62,220 nucleotides of DNA from Streptomyces sp. ISL-1. GTDB taxonomy: Bacteria; Actinomycetota; Actinomycetes; Streptomycetales; Streptomycetaceae. The notes beneath the pieces are model-generated. The model was not told the DNA's origin, did not search any database, and saw nothing but the letters and a program-made list of their open reading frames with translations. The stretch lies in the NCBI RefSeq assembly GCF_018614585.1, contig NZ_JAGGOI010000047.1, forward strand, positions 1-62,220, in the 5' to 3' direction. The position numbers and the translations under genes were made by a program. This document shows positions 36,376-45,388 of this stretch, piece after piece. Numbering within the stretch: the stretch's first letter is position 1; each line of letters begins with the position of its first letter.

Positions 36376-37009
36376 TGGGGCCCTGTGTGCGGGTGCGCTT
36401 GATCTCGTAGAAGCCGGGGATGGAGGCGACCATCAGCGTGCCGTCCCAGAGCCTCGCCGCCTCCTCGCCCTTCGGGGCCGGCGTGACCACCGGGCCGAAG
36501 AAGGCGATCTGCTGCCCGTCCGAGCCCGGGACCGCGATGACCGGGGTGCCGACGTCCTGGCCGACCTTGTCTATGCCCTCCTTGTGGGAGGCGCGCAGCT
36601 CCGTGTCGTACGCGTCGGAGTCCGCGTAATCGATCAGCTCGGCCGGCAGGCCGACCTCCTCCAGCGCCGCCGCGATCGCCTCGCGGGTCGCGCCCTCGCC
36701 GCGGTTGTGGAAGCGGGTGCCGAGCGCGGTGTAGAGATCGCCGAGGATCTCGTCCCCGTGCTTCTGCTGCGCGGCGATCACGACCCGGACCGGGCCCCAC
36801 GCCTGCTTCAAGCCCTCGCGGTACTCCTCCGGGAGCTCATCCAGCTTGGGTTCGTTCAGCACGGCGAGGCTCATCACATGCCAGCGGACCTCGACGTCGC
36901 GGACCTTCTCCACCTCGAGCATCCAGCGGGACGTCATCCAGGCCCACGGGCACAGGGGGTCGAACCAGAAGTCGACGGGGGTCTTGCCGGACTTGCCGTT
37001 CTCGGACAT
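36365..37009 (-). CDS. DsbA-fold protein, mycothiol-dependent nitroreductase Rv2466c family
   Basis: A 214-residue thioredoxin/DsbA-like protein. The active-site segment WFDPLCPWAWMTSRW has C20-P-W-A23: the first cysteine is present but the second CxxC cysteine is alanine. A cis-proline loop (VGTPVIAVPG) is present. It resembles the Rv2466c family, mycothiol-linked reductases able to reduce nitro compounds and disulfides. The ATG at 37009 is preceded by GAGGAG; a longer frame to 37099 is open but less likely. It diverges from pepN1 over 134 bases. Mono-cysteine chemistry with mycothiol is inferred. Confidence 0.88.
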   Translation of the reverse strand: MSENGKSGKTPVDFWFDPLCPWAWMTSRWMLEVEKVRDVEVRWHVMSLAVLNEPKLDELPEEYREGLKQAWGPVRVVIAAQQKHGDEILGDLYTALGTRFHNRGEGATREAIAAALEEVGLPAELIDYADSDAYDTELRASHKEGIDKVGQDVGTPVIAVPGSDGQQIAFFGPVVTPAPKGEEAARLWDGTLMVASIPGFYEIKRTRTQGPIFD

Positions 37010-37143
37010 GTCACTCCTCATGGGGAACGTCGCGTGCGCCTCGAACAGGCAACGCAACGGGCCACCGCACGATTCCCGGATACCGGGTGCCAGGTGCACA
37101 TGGCAGGATCGGTCCTGTTCGAACGAGCCACGAAGGAGTGCCC

Positions 37144-39729
37144 GTGCCCGGTGAGAATCTGTCCCGCGACGAGGCCCGTAGGCGGGCCGAGCTGGTCTCC
37201 GTCGACGGGTACGAGGTTGCCCTCGATCTGCGTTCCGCGGTCGGGGAGGCCCCGGATGGCGCCGGGCCGCGCACCTTCCGTTCGGTGACGACGATCCGCT
37301 TCCGCTGCGCGGAGCCGGGCACCGGGACCTTCGCGGATCTGCTGGCGCCCTCCGTGACGGCCGTGACGCTGAACGGCGAGAAGCTGGACCCGGCCGCCGT
37401 CTTCGACGGCTCGCGGATCGCCCTTGCGGGCCTGGCCGCGGAAAACGTGCTGGTCGTGGACGCGCAGTGCGCCTACAGCCGTACGGGTGAGGGGCTGCAC
37501 CGCTTCGTCGACCCGGAGGACGGCGAGGTCTACCTCTACACCCAGTACGAGCCGGCCGACGCGCGCCGGGTCTTCGCCACCTTTGAACAGCCGGACCTCA
37601 AGGCGCCGTTCCGCTTCGAGGTGACCGCGCCCGAGGGCTGGAGCGTCTGGAGCAACGGCGAGGGCGCGCAGGCCGAGGACGGGGTGTGGCGGTTCGCGGA
37701 GACGAAGCCGATCTCCACGTACATCACCGCGGTCGTGGCCGGTCCGTACCACTACGAGACCGATGTCTACACGCGGATCCTCGATGACGGGACGGCGCTG
37801 AAGATCCCGCTCGGGGCGATCTGCCGCAAGGGGCTCGCCAGGCATTTCGACGCGGACGACATCTTCCTGGTGACGAAGCAGGGGCTGGACTTCTTCCACG
37901 ACCACTTCGACTACCCGTACCCGTTCGGGAAGTACGACCAGGCGTTCGTGCCCGAGTACAACATCGGCGCGATGGAGAACCCGGGGTGTGTGACCTTCCG
38001 CGAGGAGTTCATTTTCCGGGGGAAGGTGACACAGGCGTCGTACGAACGCCGGGCGAACGTCATCCTGCACGAGATGGCGCACATGTGGTTCGGCGACCTG
38101 GTCACCATGGTGTGGTGGGACGACCTGTGGCTGAAGGAGTCCTTCGCCGACTTCATGGGCTCGTTCTCGATGGTGGAGGCGACGCGGTTCACCAACGGCT
38201 GGGTCACCTTCGCCAACAACCGCAAGTCGTGGGCGTACCGCGCGGACCAGTTGCCGTCGACCCATCCGATCACGGCCGACATCCGTGACCTGGAGGACGC
38301 GAAGCTCAACTTCGACGGGATCACGTACGCGAAGGGGGCGAGTGTGCTGAAGCAGCTCGTCGCGTACGTGGGGCAGGACGCGTTCCTGGAGGGCGCGCGG
38401 CGCTACTTCAAGCGCCATGCGTACGGGAACACGCGTCTTGGCGATCTGCTGGCGGTGCTGGAGGAGACGTCCGGGCGGGACATGACGGCGTGGTCGCAGT
38501 CCTGGCTCCAGACCGCGGGCGTCAACTCCCTCACTCCGGTGGTCACGTATGACGCGGGTGACCGGATCACGGAGCTCGCAGTGATCCAGGAGGCGGCGGA
38601 GTCCCACCCGGAGCTGCGGCCGCACCGGGTGGCGGTGGGCCTGTACCGGCGCCAGGGCACGGATCTGGTGCGGTACGCGCGGGCCGAGGCGGACGTCGCC
38701 GGGCCCCGGACGGTCGTGGAGGGCCTGACCGGGGCTGAGAAGCCGGAGCTGATTCTCGTCAACGACGAGGACCTGACGTACTGCAAGATTCGTTTCGACG
38801 AGGGTTCGCTGGCGACGCTGCGGGCGCATCTGGGCGACATCACGGACTCGCTGGCGCGGGCGCTGTGCTGGTCGGCACTGTGGAATCTGACGCGGGACGC
38901 GCTGATGCCGGCGCGGGACTTCATCGACCTGGTGCTGCGGTTCGCGGGGCGCGAGTCGGACATCGGGGTGCTGCAGACGCTGCACACGTGGGCGCGTTCC
39001 GCGCTGGAGCACTACGCCGCGCCCGCGTGGCGCGAGGAGGGCGGACGGCTGCTGGCGGAGGGTGCGCTGCGTGAGCTGCGGCTGGCCGAGCCGGGAAGCC
39101 AGCACCAGCTGACGTGGGCGCGGTTCTTCGCGGCGACGGCGACGTCGGCGGCGGCGGATCTGCAGTTGCTGCAGGGACTGCAGGAAGGCAGGGCGAAGAT
39201 CGACGGGCTCGAGGTGGACCAGGAGCTGCGCTGGGCGTTCCTGCTGCCGCTGGCCGCGCACGGGATGGCGGACGAGTCGGTCATCGAGGCGGAACTGGCC
39301 CGCGACGACACGGCGTCGGGCAAGCGCCACGAGGTCCGCTGCCTGGCGGCGCGGCCGTCGGCGGCGGTGAAGGCCCAGGCGTGGGCGCTGGTCGTCGAGT
39401 CGGACTCGCTGTCGAACGCGCTGGTGGAGGCGACGATTTCGGGCTTTGTGCAGCCGGGTCAGCGGGAGTTGCTCGTGCCGTACGTGTCGAAATACTTCGA
39501 CGCGATCGAGCGGGTGTGGGCGGAGCGGTCGATCCAGATCGGCATGGACGTGGTCAGGGGCCTCTTCCCGAGTCTCCAGGACGACGAGTCGACACTGGCC
39601 GCTACGGACGAGTGGCTGACGTCCCACGCGGACGCGCCGCCGGCCCTGCGAAGGCTGGTGCTGGAGGCGAGGGACGACCTGGCGCGGGCCCTGCGGGCAC
39701 AGGCGTGCGACGGGGCTGCGGGCGCGTAG
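37144..39729 (+). CDS. pepN: M1-family aminopeptidase N (first copy)
   Basis: An 861-residue zinc metallopeptidase removing N-terminal residues from peptides. The exopeptidase motif GAMEN is at 275-279, the zinc site HEMAH at 309-313 with the third ligand E332 (LKESFAD) 19 residues later. An N-terminal beta domain and a C-terminal helical domain of ~320 residues match actinobacterial PepN. GTG 37144 (VPGENLSRDEARRRA) with AAGGAG upstream is preferred to the ORF limit at 37087, and aligns with the start of the paralogue at 46617. No signal peptide is seen, so it is cytosolic. Its 3' end is duplicated downstream. Confidence 0.95.
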   Translation: MPGENLSRDEARRRAELVSVDGYEVALDLRSAVGEAPDGAGPRTFRSVTTIRFRCAEPGTGTFADLLAPSVTAVTLNGEKLDPAAVFDGSRIALAGLAAENVLVVDAQCAYSRTGEGLHRFVDPEDGEVYLYTQYEPADARRVFATFEQPDLKAPFRFEVTAPEGWSVWSNGEGAQAEDGVWRFAETKPISTYITAVVAGPYHYETDVYTRILDDGTALKIPLGAICRKGLARHFDADDIFLVTKQGLDFFHDHFDYPYPFGKYDQAFVPEYNIGAMENPGCVTFREEFIFRGKVTQASYERRANVILHEMAHMWFGDLVTMVWWDDLWLKESFADFMGSFSMVEATRFTNGWVTFANNRKSWAYRADQLPSTHPITADIRDLEDAKLNFDGITYAKGASVLKQLVAYVGQDAFLEGARRYFKRHAYGNTRLGDLLAVLEETSGRDMTAWSQSWLQTAGVNSLTPVVTYDAGDRITELAVIQEAAESHPELRPHRVAVGLYRRQGTDLVRYARAEADVAGPRTVVEGLTGAEKPELILVNDEDLTYCKIRFDEGSLATLRAHLGDITDSLARALCWSALWNLTRDALMPARDFIDLVLRFAGRESDIGVLQTLHTWARSALEHYAAPAWREEGGRLLAEGALRELRLAEPGSQHQLTWARFFAATATSAAADLQLLQGLQEGRAKIDGLEVDQELRWAFLLPLAAHGMADESVIEAELARDDTASGKRHEVRCLAARPSAAVKAQAWALVVESDSLSNALVEATISGFVQPGQRELLVPYVSKYFDAIERVWAERSIQIGMDVVRGLFPSLQDDESTLAATDEWLTSHADAPPALRRLVLEARDDLARALRAQACDGAAGA

Positions 39730-39955
39730 GGGCGCCGGGTGTCACGTGCGGGTGCCTGCGGGGTGGCGCGGGCCCCGCGGGCACAGGCGTGCGACGGAGG
39801 GTGCGGGGCCGTAGGGCGGGTTCGCAGGTGAATGCGGGTGCCTGCGAGGGCCGACCTGGCGTGCGGCCCTGGGTGCCCCGCCCTGCGGTAGTCCTGCGAT
39901 GCGGCTGCGGTCGCGTAGGAGCGCCAGGGTCGTGTGCCGGTGCGGTGCCTGCGGG
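39668..39955 (+). repeat. Three degenerate tandem copies of the pepN1 3' end
   Basis: The pepN1 end (ACCTGGCG...GGGCACAGGCGTGCGACGG...GCGTAGGGGCGCC...GGTGCCTGCGG) recurs with the same order of elements: TGGCG at 39680, 39764 and 39857 (periods 84 and 93 bases) and a GTAG stop at 39726, 39811 and 39916. Copy 2 is close to copy 1; copy 3 is diverged. The remaining 39956-40102 interval has a hairpin near 39975-39996 and no gene. Confidence 0.75.
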
Positions 39956-40102
39956 TGTGATTCCCTCGGCGCCCGCACCCCCCGATCGTCGGGGGGCTGA
40001 TCGGCAGTCGAACGTCCGTACTTTAGGGCGGTGTTGTCCTGAATTGTCGACGAGCTTGTAACAGCGGTTAGCGACCCGACCCCCCGCGGGCATCCCCGTC
40101 GC

Positions 40103-41134
40103 ATGAACCACGACACCCCGCTCTCCCCCCTCCCGCTCAGCCACCTCTGCGAGGTCCAGCGCCGCGTACTGTCCACGGCCCAGCTGCGTGCGCACGGCAT
40201 CTCCCCCGCCCGCATCACCTCGCAGTGCCTGCCGGGCGGGCCCTGGCAGTCGCTGCTGCCCGGTGTCTTTCTCCTGCACCCCGGACCGCCCACCAGCGAG
40301 GAGCGACTGCACGGCGCCCTCCTCTACGCGGGACGGACGGCCGTTCCCGCCGAGGGCGAGCCCCAGGGGGTGCCCGCCGCCGGCCTCTACGGCGAAGCCA
40401 TGGTCACCGGACTCGCCGCCCTCGCCCTGCACCGGTTCTCCTCCGCCCCGCCACTCCTCTCCCTCGACCGGATCGACGTCCTCGTGCCCCGCACCCGGCG
40501 GCTGCGATCGACCGGCTGCGTCCGGCTGGTGCGGGCGCACACCCTGCCGAGACCGGAAAAGATCACCGGCGTGCCCGTCGCGCCCGTGCCCCGCGCCCTC
40601 GCGGACGCCGTCGCACAGCTCACCGAGGCAAATGCCGTACGCCGGCTGCTCACCGAGGCGGTCAGCGGCGGGCACTGCGAAGCCGTCGCTGTGCTCAAGG
40701 AGTTGAACCGCGCACGACTGCTGTCCCGCCCTCACGTCGTGAACGCCGTCGACTCGCTGCTCGCCGAGGCGCGGGCCGTCGCCGAGCAGCGGCTGTACGA
40801 CCTGGTGCGTACGCACGGGCTCCCCGACCCCCTGTGGAACGTCGACCTGCGCCTCCCCGGCGGCCCGCACCTCGGCGGCGTCGACGCCTACTGGCCCGAG
40901 CAGGCCGTCGCCCTCGAGCTGGACACCCGCGCGCCGCGCCAGGACGACGACGCCCTGTGGTCGGAGTCCGTCCGCAAGCGCGAGCAGCTGGAGCGGCTCG
41001 GCATCACCGTCGTACACATCATGCCGAGGCGACTGCGGGAGTCGCCGGAGCAGCAGGCGACCGTGGTCCGCACGGCACTGATGGCCGCGCCGGACCGCGA
41101 TCCCGCCGCCTACGTCGTGGTGCTCCCGCGCTGA
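40103..41134 (+). CDS. AbiEi-like winged-helix plus DUF559-like protein
   Basis: A 343-residue protein. The N-terminal ~80 residues (VLSTAQLRAHGISPARITSQ; GPWQSLLPGVFLLHPGPPT) resemble the AbiEi antitoxin-type winged helix of type IV toxin-antitoxin systems. The C-terminal ~110 residues (GGVDAYWPEQAVALELDT; RKREQLERLGITVVHIMP) resemble the DUF559/VSR endonuclease fold, keeping the acidic VDAYWPE and ELD positions. This arrangement is widespread in actinobacteria as single genes; I see no AbiEii toxin next to it, so a toxin-antitoxin role is not supported. ATG 40103, poor ribosome site. Confidence 0.7.
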   Translation: MNHDTPLSPLPLSHLCEVQRRVLSTAQLRAHGISPARITSQCLPGGPWQSLLPGVFLLHPGPPTSEERLHGALLYAGRTAVPAEGEPQGVPAAGLYGEAMVTGLAALALHRFSSAPPLLSLDRIDVLVPRTRRLRSTGCVRLVRAHTLPRPEKITGVPVAPVPRALADAVAQLTEANAVRRLLTEAVSGGHCEAVAVLKELNRARLLSRPHVVNAVDSLLAEARAVAEQRLYDLVRTHGLPDPLWNVDLRLPGGPHLGGVDAYWPEQAVALELDTRAPRQDDDALWSESVRKREQLERLGITVVHIMPRRLRESPEQQATVVRTALMAAPDRDPAAYVVVLPR

Positions 41135-41202
41135 GCGGTCGGCCGCGTCAGCTGCCTTCAGCGGCCTCGAGCCGCGGAACTCCGGGGGGAAGAGTTGAGC
41201 GG

Positions 41203-41676
41203 CTATCGGCCGTTTGTGGCGATCCGGCCCACCGCGGGCCTGGAGCGCCACAACTCCAGGCCGATGTCGACGAGTTCGACCCGCTCCAGGCCGGTCACCG
41301 CGGCCAGCGGGTGCCAGGCGGCCAGGTCCGTGGACCCGTTCGTCTCGTGGCGCAGCTCGCCTCCGGTGACCCGGCCCTCGTACACGATGCGCAGCCCCTG
41401 GAAGTCGGCGAACGCGCCGAGTTTGCGCGGATACCGGCGGCGGACGGAGTCGAGGCCGAGCAGCGCGGTCATCTCGGCCGTGTAGCCGGTCTCCTCCTCG
41501 ACCTCGCGGACGACCGTGTCGACAGGGTCCTCCCCGTGCTCCATTCCGCCGCCGGGCAGCGTCCACTTCTTGACGCCGTCGCGGCCCACCCAGCGGGCGA
41601 GCAGCATCTCTTCCTGCCGTACGCACACGGCGTAGGCCGCAACCCTCAACTCCCTGTTCCGCCACTGCTTGTTCAT
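41203..41676 (-). CDS. NUDIX hydrolase
   Basis: A 157-residue protein with a complete Nudix box, GX5EX7REUXEEXGU, read as GGMEHGEDPVDTVVREVEEE followed by TGY. It hydrolyses a nucleoside diphosphate linked to another moiety; the substrate is not readable. I chose the ATG at 41676 (MNKQWRNRELRVAAYAVC) because upstream residues of the open frame look non-coding. It diverges from the subtilase gene at 41880 and is convergent with the AbiEi-like gene. Confidence 0.9.
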   Translation of the reverse strand: MNKQWRNRELRVAAYAVCVRQEEMLLARWVGRDGVKKWTLPGGGMEHGEDPVDTVVREVEEETGYTAEMTALLGLDSVRRRYPRKLGAFADFQGLRIVYEGRVTGGELRHETNGSTDLAAWHPLAAVTGLERVELVDIGLELWRSRPAVGRIATNGR

Positions 41677-41879
41677 GCCGTGAGGGTAGACGTACGCACA
41701 TCCGCGACCGCGAGGACCGAATGGCTCCCTTTGTCCCTCATGGCACATCGCCCGCAGTGGCGGATGTCCGCCATGACCACATCCCGCCTCCGACAACTCT
41801 CCACAAACCCCTGTCACTTACGCAAGGCTGAGCGGTCATCCGGCACCGAATTCCGGACCCTCTCTTTCACTAAACAGGG

Positions 41880-44800
41880 ATGCTGATGACCCCCGAATCC
41901 CAGAGCCCCATATCAGGGCGCTCCGTACCAGGTCACAGACGCGTGGCCCGCATCGCGGCCGCAGCATCGATGGTGGCCGCGCTGGTCGCCGCCGGCGCCG
42001 TACCGGCCTTCTCCGACGCGCCCGCCGACGACCCAGGCACCACCGCCGGCGTCAAGGCCGCGTCCGACAAGCTCGGCTCGGCCGACGCGCAACTGCTCGC
42101 CGAGGCCGAGGCCAAGGGCGAGAAGAGCGTCACCGTCATGGTCGCCACCGCCCCCGGTGCGACCGAGCAGGTCGCGGGCCAGCTCGACGCCGTCAAGGGC
42201 GCCGTGGTCGGCAAGACGTACGACCAGCTCGGCTATGTGCGGGCCACCCTGCCCACCGACCGGGCGGAGGCCGCGCTCAAGGCGGCCGCCAAGCTCTCCA
42301 GCGTCCACGGCATCGATCTCAAGCACGAGATCAAGCTGGACGACCCCACCCCGGCGGGCGACACCGCCAAGGGCGCGGGCAGGGCCGGCGCCCAGGCCGC
42401 GACGTACCCGGCGCCCGGGAAGGACACCCCGGCGAAGAATCCGTACAACCCGTCCTTCGAGACCGGCGCGGTGGACTTCGTCAATGAGCACCCCAAGGCC
42501 GACGGCCGCGGTGTGACCATCGGCATCCTCGACTCGGGCGTCGACCTCGCCCACCCGGCGCTGCAGAAGACCACCACCGGCGAGCGCAAGATCGTCGACT
42601 GGGTCACCGCGACCGACCCGGTCGCGGACGGCGACGGCACCTGGCGCCGGATGTCGCTCGATGTGAGCGGCCCGACGTTCACCGTCAACGGCCGTACGTA
42701 CTCCGCCCCGGCGGGCGCGTACAAGTTCAACCTCTTCGCCGAGGCCGCCACCAAGGGCGGCGACATGGCCGGTGACCTCAACCGGGACGGCGACACCACC
42801 GACGTCTGGGGCGTGCTGTACGACGCGGGCACCCGGACCGCCCGCGTCGACCTCGACAACGACGCGAACTTCTCGAACGACACCGTGATGAAGCCGTACA
42901 AGAACGGCTTCCAGATCGGCTACTTCGGCAAGGACAACCCGGCCACCGAGGTCGTCGAACGCATCCCGTTCGTCATCGAGGTCCGCAAGGACGTCGTCTA
43001 CAACGCGGCCGGCGCCAAGGCCGACTACGTCAACATCGGCGTCATCGAGAGCGAGCACGGCACGCACGTCGCCGGCATCACCGCGGCCAACAGCCTCTTC
43101 GGGGGCAGGATGAACGGCGCGGCGCCCGGCGCCAAGCTGGTCTCCTCGCGCGCCTGCACCTGGAGCGGCGGCTGCACCAACATCGCGCTCACCGAGGGCA
43201 TGGCCGACCTGGTCATCAACCGCGGCGTGGACATCGTCAACATGTCCATCGGCGGTCTGCCCGCGCTGAACGACGGCAACAACGCCCGCGCCGAGCTCTA
43301 CACCCGCCTCATCGACACCTACGGTGTCCAGCTGGTCATCTCGGCCGGCAACGAGGGTCCGGGCACCAACACCATCGGCGACCCGGGCCTCGCCGACAAG
43401 GTCATCTCCGTCGGCGCCGCCATCTCCAAGGAGACCTGGGCGTCCAACTACGGATCCGGGGTGACGAAGAAGTACGCCATGCTGCCCTTCTCGTCCCGCG
43501 GACCGCGCGAGGACGGCGGCTTCGCGCCGATCATCACCGCGCCCGGCGCCTCCATCAACACCACCCAGACCTGGCTGCCCGGCGGCCCGGTCGCCGAGGC
43601 GGGCTACAAGCTCCCGGCCGGCTACTCGATGCTGCAGGGCACCTCGATGTCCTCGCCGCAGGCCGCGGGCGCGAGCGCTCTGCTGCTCTCGGCCGCCAAG
43701 CAGCGGCACATCGCGCTGACCCCGGCGAAGCTGCGCACGGCGCTGACCAGCACCGCGCACCGTATCCCCGGAGTGCAGGCACATGAGCAGGGCTCCGGCC
43801 TGATCAACATCGTGGACGCCTGGGACGCCATCGAGGACGGCGCAACCGCCCACGAGTACGGCGTCAAGGCCCCGGTCGACACCGCGATCGACTTCGCGCT
43901 GAAGACCCCCGGCTTCGGCACCGGCCTCTACGACCGCGAGGGCGGCCTGAAGGCCGGCCAGAAGAAGTCGTACGACGTCGTCATCACGCGGACGACCGGC
44001 CCGGACCGCCCCGTGCGGCACGAGCTGGACTGGAAGTACAACGACGGCACCTTCGACCTGCCCGGTTCCGGCGCGGTCACGCTGCCGCTGAACACGCCGG
44101 TCACCGTCAAGGTCGACGCCAAGCCCGGCTCGGCCGGTGCCCACAGCGCCATCCTCGAGGTGGACGACGAGCGCACCGAGGGCATCGACAAGCAGATCCT
44201 CGCCACGGTGATCGTCTCCAAGCAGCTGGCGAAGCCCGAGTACACCTTCTCGGCGTCCGGCTCGGTACAGCGCAACAGTCACAAGTCGTACTTCGTCACC
44301 GTGCCCGAGGGCGCGAAGAACCTCGAGGTCTCGCTCGGCGCTCTGGCCGCGAACAGCCAGACCCGGTTCATCGGCATCCACCCGTACGGCGTGGGGGTCG
44401 ACGACAGCTCGACGATCTTCTGCTACCCGAACTACAACAATCCCGCGAACACCTGCCGTCCGGACTTGCGCTCGTACGCCGAGCCGACCCCGGGCGTCTG
44501 GGAGATCGAGGTCGAGTCGCGGCGTACGTCTCCGCTGCTCGACAACCCGTACAAGCTGGACGTCAGCCTGCTGGGCGCCTCCTTCGACCCGGCCGTCAAG
44601 ACGCTCCCCGAGGCGAAGGTCGGCACGCCGGCCCCCGTCGAGTGGAAGGTCACCAACGGCTTCGCCGCGATCGACGGCAAGCTCGCCGGCGGTTCGCTGG
44701 GCTCGGCGAAGGTCGCCCGGCCGTCGATCAAGGACGGTGAGTCGCAGGAGTCGACGGTCACCATCGGTGAGGGCGTCGAGCGTCTCGACGTCGCCATCGG

Positions 44801-45197
44801 CGGGGTCTCCGACACGGGCGCCGACCTGGACCTGACGGTCCTCCTGGACGGCGTCCAGGTGGGCCAGGCGGCGGACGGCGACTCCGAGGAGGCGGTGAGC
44901 CTGCTCAAGCCGGCCGCCGGCACCTACACGATCGTCGTCGACGGCTACTCCGTCCCGGCCGGGACCACCGAGTACAACTACCGCGATGTGTTCTTCGCGG
45001 CTTCGCTCGGCTCGGTCAAGGTCGACTCGACGCCGGTGAAGCTCGCCAACGGGGCGTCGGCGCAGGTCAGCGCCGAGGTTCTGGTGGGCGGCGCGGCTCC
45101 CGAGGGGCGGCAGTTCTTCGGCGAGGTGCAGCTGCTGAACGGCCGCGGCACGGTCGCGGGCGCAGGCAGCGTGGTGATCGAGAAGGTCACGCCGTAG
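41880..45197 (+). CDS. Secreted S8 subtilisin-like serine protease
   Basis: An 1105-residue secreted protease. A signal peptide (basic RRVARIAAAAS then a hydrophobic run to AVPAFSDA, cleavage near 45) is followed by a propeptide, the peptidase S8 domain and a long C-terminal region of beta-type domains. The catalytic triad is complete: D218 (ILDSGVD), H393 (SEHGTHVAG) and S589 (GTSMSSPQAA), with oxyanion N491 (ISAGNEGP). The ~150-residue insertion between D and H is large. ATG at 41880 or, two codons on, 41886. It is probably an extracellular nutrient-acquiring or developmental protease. An imperfect hairpin terminator follows at 45227. Confidence 0.94.
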   Translation: MLMTPESQSPISGRSVPGHRRVARIAAAASMVAALVAAGAVPAFSDAPADDPGTTAGVKAASDKLGSADAQLLAEAEAKGEKSVTVMVATAPGATEQVAGQLDAVKGAVVGKTYDQLGYVRATLPTDRAEAALKAAAKLSSVHGIDLKHEIKLDDPTPAGDTAKGAGRAGAQAATYPAPGKDTPAKNPYNPSFETGAVDFVNEHPKADGRGVTIGILDSGVDLAHPALQKTTTGERKIVDWVTATDPVADGDGTWRRMSLDVSGPTFTVNGRTYSAPAGAYKFNLFAEAATKGGDMAGDLNRDGDTTDVWGVLYDAGTRTARVDLDNDANFSNDTVMKPYKNGFQIGYFGKDNPATEVVERIPFVIEVRKDVVYNAAGAKADYVNIGVIESEHGTHVAGITAANSLFGGRMNGAAPGAKLVSSRACTWSGGCTNIALTEGMADLVINRGVDIVNMSIGGLPALNDGNNARAELYTRLIDTYGVQLVISAGNEGPGTNTIGDPGLADKVISVGAAISKETWASNYGSGVTKKYAMLPFSSRGPREDGGFAPIITAPGASINTTQTWLPGGPVAEAGYKLPAGYSMLQGTSMSSPQAAGASALLLSAAKQRHIALTPAKLRTALTSTAHRIPGVQAHEQGSGLINIVDAWDAIEDGATAHEYGVKAPVDTAIDFALKTPGFGTGLYDREGGLKAGQKKSYDVVITRTTGPDRPVRHELDWKYNDGTFDLPGSGAVTLPLNTPVTVKVDAKPGSAGAHSAILEVDDERTEGIDKQILATVIVSKQLAKPEYTFSASGSVQRNSHKSYFVTVPEGAKNLEVSLGALAANSQTRFIGIHPYGVGVDDSSTIFCYPNYNNPANTCRPDLRSYAEPTPGVWEIEVESRRTSPLLDNPYKLDVSLLGASFDPAVKTLPEAKVGTPAPVEWKVTNGFAAIDGKLAGGSLGSAKVARPSIKDGESQESTVTIGEGVERLDVAIGGVSDTGADLDLTVLLDGVQVGQAADGDSEEAVSLLKPAAGTYTIVVDGYSVPAGTTEYNYRDVFFAASLGSVKVDSTPVKLANGASAQVSAEVLVGGAAPEGRQFFGEVQLLNGRGTVAGAGSVVIEKVTP

Positions 45198-45226
45198 CAC
45201 TCCCGTAGCGGCTCGGTCTGTACGAC

Positions 45227-45262
45227 GGCGGGGCGGGCGCTCTTCGGAGCACCCGCCCCGCC
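45227..45262 (+). terminator. Terminator after the subtilase gene
   Basis: 16-base arms (45227-45242 with 45247-45262, loop TTCG) with one mismatch, 29 bases after the stop. Confidence 0.8.
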
Positions 45263-45388
45263 GGCATGTCCTGTGTCACACGTCCCGGCCATCGGACAAT
45301 GGATTGGACAAGTCGCCCGGGGACATACGCATCATGGAGCAGCACCCAGGCCAGCAGAACAGTACGAATCAGCACAAAGGAGTCGTCC

